Of a stretch of 64,000 nt of DNA, positions 38,440 through 50,730 are shown one piece after another. Location: assembly GCA_028554645.1 (NCBI GenBank), contig JAQOOI010000064.1:434001-498000 (forward strand). The letters are read 5' to 3'. The stretch is from Omphalotus guepiniiformis. Lineage: Eukaryota; Basidiomycota; Agaricomycetes; Agaricales; Omphalotaceae. Under the pieces are notes generated by a model. The model was not told the DNA's origin. It made no database searches and was given only the letters and a program-made list of their open reading frames with translations. Every line of letters starts with the position of its first letter. The stretch's first letter is position 1. Position numbers and translations under genes: made by a program.

Positions 38440-40663
38440 GGTGGCAGTTTGAGTTCAAGAGAAGAGAAAAAGACTCTCGCAAGAGAAGAGAAGGGAATTA
38501 CTGGTCTTCAGAGCATTCGCCTCAGTGAAATGATGCAGGGTGCTGCAAGCCGCGTTCTTCATCGCGTGTCGACATTTCACACGACGTCCCCATTTCTTCA
38601 ATTCTTTCACTTTCTTTTCTTGCCTTACAACAACAATAAATTTATGAAACACTCAGGAGATAATTGTCGAAGAACATCTAGGGCTGCGTCGGTACCGTTT
38701 CTGAGTCCTGACTACATCCTGCCCACCGGTCCGAATTATCTTTAATTGCCAATTGTTTTCAGAAATGTAAGGACTATCAAAGTTTCGCATTTGAACGACT
38801 TGGAGATAACGATTAGGCTGCACAGCTGCACTCTCAGAGTCAGAGTCTTCACATAGCAGAAGTCATCTATGTACCAGGCAGCACGGAAGCCGAATAAAGT
38901 TTCGAGGTGGTAGCACAGCTTTGTCAGCCCCCCATTTGTAGGCCCTCATCCTCATGTGCTAAAGGACTCCCGGTGACCTTCCAAGGTACACGATATACTC
39001 CGTGCAAGAATTGAAAGGATTCCTAGCGCTCCGAGTCTGCTTCCCAACACTGCCACGAGGGGCCTAGTAAGTACTCAATACTATCCTCAAAGTCCAAGTG
39101 ATAAGGTGATACGTACATCCCTGATAAGGACGGAGCGAGACTCTACGAGAAGACGCACACCTCATGCAATAATTGCGGAATCAGGCTCAATATCCAACGT
39201 CTCGATACGTATACGCGTGCTTATGTCGTGCGCAAACTCGAAAACTGCTCTGAAGACGCAAGGATTTCACATGGGATCATCAAGGCTCTACATAAATATG
39301 AAGAAAATTGCGACTGTGACAGACGGAGGACATCAGAAACCTACGGACAACTCTCGGAGCTATGTACATCTGCGATCGACCAGGATTTTATGTCCCTACT
39401 TCCGGTATGATTCGGGCAAGGCGGTTCAAACAATAGAAATATCTTCGAGCAATAGTCCGCAAAAGACTACGTGCCAGCAAGTAGCGCGCCGCCTGTAAAA
39501 ATGTCACGCACGCGAATTCTTTGTAGCTTCTGGAAATCCAGTTTCAACAGCACATGTTCCAGCCTTCAAGCTTCAAGCTTCAAGCGTCAGTCTTCTGGGA
39601 ATGGAACCTTCAACTTTTTCACCCCAACTTGCTCAAGACCGGAACGAAACACGCATAAACTGTCGATGAGATCCCCTGCGTGAGCAGTATGTGCAGCCAG
39701 AATGGAGGCGTCTCGGAAAGTGGGGTGTCTCAAGCTCCGTAACTTGCCCAATGCGGCGCCTCGACATTTACTCCACCTGTAATGACCCAGAAAGATTCCT
39801 TGAAATGTATCCACTCGTCTTCAGCTTCTGGTAACACTGTTTTTCTTCTCAAAGAGGCAATGGCCCTCGAGAAACGTGTATGTAGCTACGACAAATGACA
39901 ATAACAAATTGCGCTAGCGCTCATCAACCTACCGCCGGGTAAACCAGCCAAAGAGGGTCTGTCTAAGACTTAGAAACGTTGCATGTACTTCAACTTTTTA
40001 AGGTCATTCAGACATTTCACATTTCAATTACAAGGCTTTGGATAACAACATGATTGGCAATATAGGTGTTGTAGTTATCGATGATTACATGAAGCGCTAG
40101 AAGTTCCAGTTCGTGTGTTTGAATCATTATCGAGGTTGAGTGAGCTCAGGTTTGCCCAAATAGAAAGAGAAGTGGTGTGCTATGGAGAACAATGAAAGAG
40201 ATGTGTGAACGTGTGTCAAGCTGCTTTCGAAATAGTAACTGCCTGAGAAGGGGAATCGCATTGCCAATGGAAAGAGATAATAGCACTATCAAAAACAAAG
40301 GTATAAATTGCTTGAGATGGACGATGATGATGACGAGAAACCGAAGTAAATGCTGATGAAGAGGTAATAGTAGAATCGTATGCGGTATAACAAAAGTATG
40401 CTGCAGAAACCAATATGCGAAATAATGCTGAGACGAGTGGCTGATGATGACAACGATGATAATGCAAAGAGAAAAGTGAGCAATCTATACAAAGGGGAAT
40501 GCAATGAGGAGTCCAGCTTTTCGTGGCGTGCGTGCGTTTCGTGAGAATCATGATCAGGCGCACAACCTTTTCAGTATGAGTAGTGGGTCGACGTTGTTCA
40601 AGAGTATGATAGCCTGGTAGAAAGCGTTAGGCGAATGTCGGTGGGAATGCGATGGATGATCGA
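38440..40663. other. 2.2-kb stretch with unassigned open frames
   Basis: No recognisable gene lies between GID7 and the Ecl1-type gene. Two open segments look protein-like: plus 39110-39410 (with CNNCG and RKLENCSEDARISHG) and minus about 39735-39890 (with EAEDEWIHFKESFWVITGG). Three direct copies of CTTCAAG lie near 39567. The part near 40200-40660 is probably the 3' region of the Ecl1-type gene. Confidence 0.35.
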
Positions 40664-42068
40664 CTATAGAAGAAAAGATGGCCGGCTTGAACCTCGCTGG
40701 GAAAAGGTTCGTTCTCGGTCAAGCAACCCACTTCGTCCTTGGCCGTACCCGGGAGCTTGTTTCGAGTCGCCAAAGCGATCCAGGTCTTCCGCCCTCATCC
40801 TCCCACGTTGTCGCGAACTTCTACTGCCACTAGCAGCAGAAAATTCTTCCATTGCCAATCTGGACAACATCACTTTGGGCGGTGGTGAGCTATTACGTCT
40901 CACTGTAGTCCGACCTCGAGGTAACCCCGATAGCGAAGACCAGTCAAAGACCTGCTCTACGCTTCCCTTACTTCCCTTGCTTGCTCTACTATCCACGCGA
41001 AGACGAGAGGCATCATCCTCGGAAGCAAAGGGGAGTGGTGACCGAGACCTGGACCTAGAAGACGAGCTGGAGTCGTCGAACACGCGGCTAATTCTTGAAC
41101 TGTCTTCCAAACCCCTTCTACGGCCGCGGGGAGTCACTTGCATGGTAGCAGTAGTCGGGGCAGAAGTGTGGAAAGGCATCCCGGGGATGGTGAGTTTTGG
41201 TGTGGGAGGAGAAGCCCGTACAACCGTCTGGGTTGAGCAAGCCGCTGCAGAAGGAGAAGCACGTGTTTGCAATTCAGAAGACGGGGAACCGTTATTCAAC
41301 TGCAGCAGGGAAAAGCAGGCGGGAAGACTGGCTCGGTTGCCTGCGCGTTTAGATTTTGTGAGAGTAGATTTCCTTTGTTCATTGTTGTCTGGGACTGTGT
41401 GAGGGGAAGAAGGTTCGCAATCGTCTCGCGAAGTAAAATCAAAGTATGCCTCCTCCTCGTCATTAGATGAATGAGAGTGGAAGCGAATGGGAGCGCTCCT
41501 AGGTGCTCCGCGCACATGTCCGGAGAACGAACCAGAGGATGTGCGTCTATGCAGGTGCGGGACAGAAGGACCGTTATTGGTACCAGAGGGTCTGCGGGCA
41601 TAAGAAAGAGGGGCCGGGCGTAAAGCTGATTGAACGCCGCTTGTAGACTTTGAATTTCCCTCGAAGCCAGAGTCCACACCATCGAGGTAACCGTAATCAC
41701 TGTTGATGTACTGAGCGTCATCCTCATCATCTGTAAGAACGGACCAGGAAGTTGAGGATGCCGAGGAAGAAGAGACTGAATAACGATCCCTGCTTCGGTT
41801 ATCATTGAGAGCGGTACCCAATGCAGACGGGATAAGTGGAGGTACATCGCCTCCTACGGCGTAGCCCAAATACGGGGAAGAGAAAGTACTGCTCGCAGAT
41901 GATATGCAAGGGGAGGTAGCATCGAGATTCTGGCATTCATCGCTACAATACACGCGGCTAAAAGGTGAAAAGTATGAAGGTCAAAGTGATGATAAAGACA
42001 AGGTCAAAAAAAGCGTACCCATCGTCTTTGAGATGCTTGCCGCAAGTAAGACATATTTCCTCAAACAT
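40664..42068 (-). CDS. Ecl1-type zinc-finger protein (fungal life-span regulatory factor family), long form
   Basis: About 445 residues in two exons; ATG at 42068 and an intron of about 75 bases between GAT GG and C CGC. The first 40 residues read MFEEICLTCGKHLKDDG|RVYCSDECQ, a CxxC...CxxxC arrangement as in the small Ecl1 family, whose fission-yeast members extend chronological lifespan and respond to zinc or nutrient limitation. The remaining 400 residues are Ser/Arg/Pro-rich and low-complexity, with an acidic WSVLTDDEDDAQYI motif and repeated RSRSRSP-like arginine-serine stretches. Fission-yeast Ecl1 proteins are about 80 residues, so the tail is far longer here. The match is to the zinc finger only; the function of the tail is unknown. 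A 255-codon plus frame over the same bases is a shadow. Confidence 0.7.
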
Positions 42069-45000
42069 AACGTATGAACGCCGTTATTCACGACGACGAG
42101 AAGGGAGAGCCAAAGGATGGTGGGAGAACGAAGACAAGAAAAAGTTTGCGGTTATATAGTCTGCGCCAGTGACTCAACGCTCTTCCATTTGGGGAACGAA
42201 TTCACATCGCATCACAGAGTCACAGCGTGACCTCCGGTCAACGTTCCTTATTATACGGGGTTCCCGCCGAGAGTCTGCTGGTCCAGATCTGGAACTTGAG
42301 ATGCCCATTGTCCTTCCCTTGCCGACCAATCCATGCACAGATCGTAAGAAGCGCGAAAATTCATCGGTATCACATATCTGTTTCACCCCATTCACGGTTG
42401 GAGGAGACCTTTGAATGCGCTAATTTACACTCACCGCTCACCACCTACGATAGCAATATTTGTTTGAAGGTGGAATATCGCGCCATCACACGTTCGAGTT
42501 GCAAAAAAAATGCCGACCAGTGGGCGGAATGTCAGATGGTAACATATTCAACAAGAGCTCCTGAGAGTGAGTCGATTATCCACGTTTCAAAATTCCATTG
42601 CCCAGGCATGCGTACCAAAGGTTCTATTCTTCCACAGAGCCCTTCCATGTCCTCCGAATCACCTCTTTGCCTAGCTTGCCCGGAAAGGAACTTAATTACT
42701 TATCTCAAGTTTAATACTTAAAAAACTCAAATATGGACATAGCATGTGACCTCACGATTCTGTGTTACAGCTTACAGCGTGACAAACTAATGGAGAACGT
42801 CATTGATGACGAAGATTTGAGCACTTCTGCCTTGCCTTGCCAATTGCGGCGTTGCCATCCCAATGGCGACCGTGAGCAATCCCGCCATCACGTGTAGACG
42901 ACCCTATATTTTCTTTTTCTTTTTCTTCACCAAGTACCGAATCGCTTTGTCCAATTTTCGCGTACCCGAAACATTCTTGTCCTTTTGCTATCACATTCGA
43001 TGACTTTGTACTGAGTTTCTTCGGATCCGAATGGCCCGATACTGTCGCTTTTCTTTGTGGGTCTACTCTCGAGGTACTCTCGAGTACCCACCTGGTCAAA
43101 TCTTGTGTCCAGACTTGTACTAGAATAACAGTTACCGAATGCTTGGCCCACCCCAAAACTTTCGCCAACATTCTCAAGGCCAACAAATTCATGAGATCAT
43201 ATGCCATCATGATTCACCGGTCCTGTACTACTCATTCCTTCGCATTATTTTTCCTAGCGCATATATCCGGTTAAAACTTTGATTTGTCCCCTACGACGGA
43301 CCGCCGAGATTTACATCAGTAAGTACGAATACGAATATATATGACGAGAGAACTCGCAGTTCATGTTGCCATAGAGGGATGGTCGGCCCAACTGCTTTGC
43401 CATATCTGTCTGTCTGCTCTATAACGAGACGGTACGCTCCAATCCGAACCTTTGCCGGAGTTGACGCTTCTACTCAATTGCTCAGATGTTCTGAACGCCT
43501 GTTGCTGTCCCATCTCGATTGTTGGGGGTGATCGCTCGTGTCTTCACGCTCACGCGACCACGTCTTCCTCCAAATCCTTTGTGCTACCAATTCTACCGAA
43601 ATTCGAACTCCATATTATTCATTTCCTCCTATCGAAGCCTTGAAAGCATCTTATTTCCCTGCCCAACAATCGGGGTACTATGTACTACTATGTGCTGTTC
43701 GAATTCTCTGTGACTGCACTGATCGTACCGCAGCAGTTCCACGCCAACAGAGTAACATAATCAGCCCAACTTCCTTTCACGACTTTTGTTCTGGCCCTTT
43801 CAATCTCCTGATACGTAAGTATATGGGTACAGCCGTACAAAATTTTCAATATATTCAATTCTTAGCTGTACTGTGAAACTTTAGACAGAGATTGGCGCTG
43901 AAAAAATCTCGAGTCAGAGATGTTTCCAACACCCATCAATACGCCACGGGCCTGGCACACAGGTTTACGTCCCTTGAGCGCTGTTAGCGAGATCTATGGA
44001 CAATGCGATCGGTGTCGACTACAAGTGCAATAGAGCGTCCAAACCTATTGTCCTTCCTTCTATTCTTATGTGAACTCGTAGGGGTTTTTCAAGAATATAC
44101 CGTTATGTATGACATCTCCGTACTGATATATTTCCCGGTAGTCAACAGTGAACACCGCCGTATCCCTCACGAAATATCATTCATGTACATGTGTGGTGTG
44201 TGGTTGTCAAGTCCCGTGCCACCCTTGTATCACAGTCTGTTCTCTAGTAAAATGATCCCGCTTCCGGCATGCAATGTGGTACGAATTAAGCTAGAGTAGG
44301 CTCCTGGACAGAAGTGCAGATCGGGTTTAGAAATAAGGTCAGCCATCCTTCTAGCCACCGACACTCCTCTTGAGTACATATTTACTTGTAGTCCGATGTC
44401 TCCCTAGCTTGTGCCACCAATGGCTTGCGGCAAATAAGGGATCATCACAGGAGTTCGGGATATTTCCGACCGTCAATGATTGGCGAAAGTAGGTGCGCTC
44501 ACCCCGCATTGTGACTGAGCCTATGTACATACGCAAATATATGGACCTACAAGTTTCCACAGAGTTACCACCCGTGACAGAATAGATAAAACAGGTAAGT
44601 ACTTAAGTACTTACTATGCCCAGCATAGTTCAGTGCAATATGCCAGTTTTGATCAATTCAATTCGTAGGTACTTGGCTAATTGCATTGCATCATAAGAGG
44701 TTCTTACCAGCTGGGGATTCCTAGTTTGACAGTTAAAGAGGCTGTATCTTCCTTTCCAAGCCGGGCTCTGAGTCTGGGTGATGCGCCTTCAGAGGAGAAA
44801 CACAAAATAAAATGCTCGTTCGACTAGATAACTTACAGATTACCACTATCATTCGGAAAGCTGTCATCGAATTTACCCCCTGTGGCATTTACAGCTGTAG
44901 AATTGTAGGCTACCGCTCTGTAACCGCGCAAAGCATCCGAGTCGAATGAGGGCCCCGCAAATTAGTTGTTCACTTGTGATATGCATAAGTAGTTATCATT

Positions 45001-45731
45001 GTTAGCTGGTATGATGCAAGCGACGCTCGTTGCGTTAGCCATGATGAAGCGAATAATGCGTTTGATGTAAAGCCTGAAGACGCCTACTGTCCGCTCAAGT
45101 ACACTATCGCAATGTTGGGCCACACATACCCAAATGAGCGACATGAATTCTATGTCTGTTCCGGCCAACCATTACATGAAAAGAAAGTATGTGTTAGGAT
45201 ACAAGAATTTGTGTATGTAAAGATATAGATAGGAGTGTCGTCTAGCAGCTACTAATGGACCCGCCCAATGACCCATACTGATCGACATCGTGATGTGTGA
45301 GGTATGTGAAATGTGAGGAAAAGGTAGGTGGAGTTCAACGACCGGTGGAGAGCGGCAGCGGCGAAGAGAGAGATCGAATTCAGCCACAGCGACAGTAGTA
45401 AAACCAAGGCAGAGTTCTGGGCAAGACAGCTAATTTTCCAAATAAGTGGAAGAATAGAAAGATCCAATCATAGCCTCTATTGACAGTCTGGGTGTGAGGA
45501 AAATGCACAGCTTGCAAAGTTTACACGAGTTCTTTTCTACTAATCGTTTAGAATCCAGCATACCACCACCACCACAGCAAGTGCGTGCGTAAGGGACTAT
45601 GTGAAAGATGGGAAGTAGTATGTGGACAAGGCTCAAGGGGGAATCCGTCTTCCCTGTGAACGTCGCACCAAACACCACTGGCTACAATGACCCAAGGTGA
45701 GCTGAGCCGATCAGCGAACTGTGCATCAGTA
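42069..45731. other. 3.7-kb region without a recognisable gene
   Basis: This is the longest gene-poor stretch of the window. Open frames of 98-164 codons (plus 42227-42721, minus 42800-43210, plus 43538-43876, plus 44003-44299) overlap each other and show no family signal. A perfect 20-base palindrome lies at 44595-44614. Near-palindromic CTCGAG-rich sequence lies at about 43068-43090. I found no tRNA, transposase or long repeat. Confidence 0.4.
44595..44614. repeat. 20-bp perfect palindrome
   Basis: GTAAGTACTT is followed by its exact reverse complement in the gene-poor region. No function is apparent. Confidence 0.65.
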
Positions 45732-48700
45732 TCATGGGTCCGAGCTCGCCGAGGGTTTCGATGCCAGCTGTGATTCCGCGACTGACGAGGGCTCAGTTGT
45801 ATCTTCTGTCGCTTCAATTTCAGAACTGCGTGACGCCGCCGGTTCTGCCGTATCGATAGTGGTCGGTGTCGACTCGGATTGAGAGGGAGAGGAGAAAGTT
45901 TGCGACTCATTTTGTGGAGCCGATACCGCAGAAGAATCTGAATCTTCTGACTGCGGAGGAGAAGAGGAAGGTTTGCTAACTTCAGCATCAGTGCCAAAAC
46001 TAGTGGCACCAACGCCTTTCGCCTCATCAACACTGCGTTCTGATCCAGAGATCGAATGCCGTGGAGGGTCACCTGCTGCTTGTGAGCCGAGAACATCTTT
46101 AACCTCAAGCTCAGACTTGGACTGCAGAGGCATTACCACCTGCCTGAATCCAGAAGTGGTCCGCGAAACTCCTGTAGGAGGCAATTCTTTATCGATAAGG
46201 ACAGGTGGTCGCGATGGAGCGTCGCCAGTATCAGTGCCACCACCGAGTGCTGGATTCGCGTCGAGAATAATGCCATTTGGCCTTTTACCATTGACCTGCT
46301 GCGGCACTTCTGCCGATGATTGAGGCGGGGCTGTTATGGGGGGAGTAGCAGCACCGGTCCGTGATGATGGCGGTAATTGTGCCGGAGAAGCAGAACGTGT
46401 TACGCCAGATGTAGGTGGCGGAGTCTGTGTCCGTGTCTCAACGCCTGCTATTGTTGGCAGAGCCTTATCAGAAGAGACTCTCCTAGGGAACAACAACCCC
46501 TTTAACCTCTGATTCGTGCCCGCATTAGAAGCAGCGCTGTTGGGAGGCAACATCAGTGTCGGGGAAGCGTGACCGGGTAGTCTCGGGACAGGTTTCTCTT
46601 GTATAACAGTCTCGAGCATGGCACTGGGTGCGCCTACATTTTTCAGTGCCGAAAGCTTTTGGTGCAAGAATTTGGCATCCGCCAGAAGTCTGATACAGAA
46701 AAGTTCAGACGAAACTACAAGATCACCGGCGACATAAGAGACCATACCTCTTCTTTGCTTCGGCATGAGGCAGCTCGATCTTGCCGTACTCCTCCGATAG
46801 TCGATGATTAATGGCCGCGAACACCTGGCTCATTACATCCTGTACGGTCAACTTTTAGAGTCATTCTTAGATCACGTTTGCAGAGGGCTAACCTCTACCA
46901 CCGTAGTCGATAGATATCTTGACAGAACTTTGTGCAGTGTGACGGTTTCCTTGACCAAAACTTCCATGTAGTCATTAACACCTCCTCCGGGCTTGGAAAC
47001 GCTCCAATCAACCGTCTAAGAACGAAATAGAGTTGAGATAAGTCCCGAAAGGGAAGAAGAATATACAACTACGTGCCTGCAAAGACTTGATATGTGCAGT
47101 TAATCTATCACCCATGATTGCAATTAATTTCGCATGGATTTCATTCTGGTGCTCTTGGTAATCCTAGAACATTCGAGGCATTAGAATTCGCTAATGGGAC
47201 AATAGGTGATATAGGCCCCCAAAGAAGGCTTTACGTGGATCCAAGAAGTATCAAAGGGTTGCCCAGGCTCAAGACCGGTGCACAAGAATAGACTTTAATA
47301 GAAAGCAGCACAAATTCTCCCGGTGCTTGAGAAAGATCATCAATGCAGCGAGAAAACAATGAATATCGGAAAATGAAACATAGAACAAGGTCGATTCTAA
47401 AATCAAACAGTTTGTACTCACCCTCTTCAGCTTATCAAATTCTACCAACATTACGGCTTGCTTGGCACTCAGGTGTCGTCTGAATGTCTCCCTGATATAT
47501 GGCACCAGCGCAATCATAATAGATAAACTCTGTGAAGCCAATGCCAGGTGCTTTGCTGTGATGTTCTTCAAACCCGCGCTCCGCATCGCACCAGCACCCA
47601 ATACCACTTGGCACGTCCGGGAATTGAATGCCTTGAGAAATTCTATGACCCGCGGCATTGCATCGGTGGTCAGCATTCGCAAATTGAGGACAAGGGAGAG
47701 GTAGTCTGTCAAAAGAGAAAGCACGGAAGATGTAGCGGACACGGTAAAATAAGGATGGTTCTCAACATAGAGATGTTTCGACTTTCCGGATGAGCCATTA
47801 GTAGAACCAGAATTTGAACTAGCCTTTGACGTTATGGACAGAGGTAACGCCAGAGCCTTAGGTGACCCTGTTTCGGCGGCATTTGCTGGACTGGGGCTCC
47901 GCAACAAGCCAGTAAGAGGGGATAGAAAAGCAGATGTACGTGCTGTGGGCGTTGTCGGAGTCCTCTCCTCCTCTTTCGACTCGGCTCGAAGGATGAGCTC
48001 TGTCGGATCTTTCATAGCCGCATCGACAATGATATTGGCTGTCCTTTGCACCTCCGGTGAAACCTCCTGCGGACTCCACTGTTCGTCCTCGACAAGCTTT
48101 GCAGATTGCGAAAGACGCGACTGATGAAAAGTTTGTAAGAAGAGCTTGGCCTATGGTCGCAGATGACGGTACAGTTAGCAATACACAAGATATGCACTTG
48201 TAAGGTCTTACCTGTCCTACAACTGCGCCTCTGAGGCCCACAATCATTCTTCTGCATACGATTTCACACTTGACTACAAATTCCCAGCTTTCGTTAAAAA
48301 GCTCGACGAACTCTTCTAAAGAAAGGCTCGAGTGTATCTCGGAACGATAAGAGAGTAAGCGTGCAACTTGGGTGTGCGCGAGCTCAGTAGATGAAGAGAG
48401 GATCTCTGTGAGCTCGGTTGCAAGGAGTGGAACTAATGAAGGCGAAGGTGACGGTAGTGAGGGTTTCAGAGTTGCAGGAGAGGAAGAAATGGCAGGCAGC
48501 ACTACTACCGGTGTTGGCGGTGGTCTTGACCACTTCGTATCCTGATTTTTCGCGGCATTGACTGCCCTCTGTCCAGCTTCAATAGCTTCTAATACCTCTC
48601 CTAACACCGCAGCTTGAATTTGGAGTCCGTTTACTGCATTGAGCATGTCCCCGTAAATAGCACGCATGATGACAATGAACTCATTATGTGAGAGACCGCG

Positions 48701-50730
48701 CAAGTAGTCGGCTAGAAGAGGCCTTTCGAAACAGGAGCAGCAGCAACTTTAGTCAATGGAAAGGCGGTAGGCAGAATATATACCTGTCTGCAGAATTGCT
48801 AGAACCCTCGACTTTCGCAGGCGTTGGAGTATCAGGCAACTCTTGGTCAACTTCATAGGCAGAGAAACGCTATTGCATTAAGAGATGAAATTTAGCGTTC
48901 ACGATGTATCGATAAGGACTTACTTTTCTGGCAACGCCTTGCACTTCCTCAAGAACAACCTCTCTCCAGCTTAGCGTCGCCTCCTTCAAACCTCTCGTTT
49001 GCGCCAGGCCATCCAATAAAGGACATACGCGATCCTTGAGCTCCTCTGTCGCAGATTGCTTCTTCACTCCGTTAGTCAAATCCGAGTTGGAATCAGGTTT
49101 CACACCCAAGTCAATCCTCCGCAACAGGTCTTCACGCATGACAGAGATAAGTTCGCCCGAAAGACTTGAAGCAATCTCCATTGTAAGACTACGTAAGTGT
49201 GTGGGCAAAGCGGAGAAAGCTTGTAGCTGAGAAAGCGGGATACTGAGGGGTGGATGGTTGTGTTTAGAGAGAGGTTCAGATGAAGATCCAGACGGAGGCG
49301 AGGCAGCATAAGCGGGCGGCGGAGGCTCGGGAATCTCTTCCTCGTCCTCAGGTGTTGACGAAAGTGGTGACAGTGTTCCGTTTGGCTTACTTGACGAGGT
49401 GGATAGCTTACCGACTTCATCCGATGAAGATGCATCTGTGTCCCACATTCCTTCCAACACGCTCATAACTCCCAATGCGTCTCCCCATTTCCCTCTACCA
49501 ACCATTTCTCTCGCTTCCCCGGTAATCTTCACCACTCCCTTGACTCCTATCACACCTCTTCCCAAGCTCTCGACACTCTGCATTTGTTGCTCAAGCCTGA
49601 TCACCTCCAACCCTTTCTTTGCCACATTTACGTCTACTTCCTCTAGCATACCCCGTAGACGTGTAATTTGGGAGAGCGTCGCGGTAGATTCGGACTGAAG
49701 GGTGTGTAGATTTGTCAACGCAGCAAAAAAGGAAGGTGCACGAAGAGCTATCTCATTTGCAAGATGAAGCTCGATTGTATCCGCATAATGCGAGAACTTT
49801 TCAAGTAAAGGTAAGGAATGAGAGAGTGACGTAGGATCCCCTTCAGCATCCCCATCAGCAGAGAATCCCGTAGTCTGTTCGGTAACTTCAGCGAATGTAT
49901 TGGGGTCGCCTAGGTCGAAGTCTGGTTTGAAGAAAACGGGAGGCACACTATCCAGAGGGGGTATGTATTTCCCCTGTGCAGGCGACAGAGTTTGTAAGCG
50001 GGCGGTTGTAGGGGGTTCTAGAGATGATAGTGAGGCAAACGAGCCCAATGAGCCCCTGTGAGCTGGCGTACCAAAACCTGGCGGGGGTGACGAAGGTCCG
50101 GCATCTTGCTGAAGTTCGAACTCGGAGGGTGAAGGTTGGGGGGCCTGTGCATTGGAATGTAGGTGCTTCGCAAGCTTGTCCCATTCTGGAGATATGGCCC
50201 GCAGATAGGAATCAAAATCTTTCCTACGCACACGAGGTAGCTCGGCCGGAAGCACAGCTGGTAAAGAGGAATGTGCTTTTGGTGGTGCTTGCCGTTTGTG
50301 AGGATTGTTTAAGACGGTAGAAATAGCTGGAGAAGAGCAGATAGTCAATACGAATGACAATGAATTGACACTTAGTGTCAACACAATAGAGATTCGAGAA
50401 TGCTAGATCACCAGCGTATATGAATCACTCACCGTGAAAACCATGTTTTGTGCTACTCCACTCGCTCGGTAACGCTCCCAAATTCAAACTTGTCGTAGAA
50501 CCAAAATGATATCCCAGTCCAGCGGGAGGTGCTGTAGTGTAATCCTGGCCATAGGTAGTCGTACCTGAGACACTTTCTGGCCCACGTCGCTCAGAGTCCC
50601 AGGTAAAACGATAACGACGCGAACTCGGCCCTGCAATTGGTGTAGCCCCATCATCTTCAAGAGATTTATTGGGAGGTGCAGCTGCTACAGGCGTCGAAGG
50701 ACGCGATGAGGAAGGAGAAGAGACCGACAT
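45732..50730 (-). CDS. VPS54: VPS54, GARP tethering complex subunit
   Basis: A long protein of roughly 1,500 residues in about nine exons. ATG 50730 gives MSVSSPSSSRPSTPVAAAPP, typical for this family in basidiomycetes; an in-frame ATG at 50808 would add 26 residues. The N-terminal half has an unstructured lead, then LPRVRRKDFDSYL and the helical ISPEWDKLAKHL. A coiled-coil region follows with TLHTLQSESTATLSQITRLRGMLEEVD and GLEVIRLEQQMQ. The middle has YLRGLSHNEFIVIMRAIYGDML. The C-terminal VPS54 domain reads FDKLKRDYQEHQNEIHAKLIAIMGDRL and VDWSVSKPGGGVNDYMEVLVKETVTLHKVLSRYL. The last 340 residues are Ser/Pro-rich. GARP tethers endosome-derived vesicles to the trans-Golgi network. Confidence 0.93.

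Noticed and set aside
40635..41402. 255-codon plus-strand open frame
   Set aside because: It lies exactly opposite the Ser/Arg-rich tail of the Ecl1-type gene, and its composition mirrors that tail. The low-complexity minus frame is joined by splicing to a zinc finger.
43060..43095. CTCGAG-rich near palindrome
   Set aside because: The halves do not match perfectly and no repeat of it was seen nearby. It is noted only as sequence composition.
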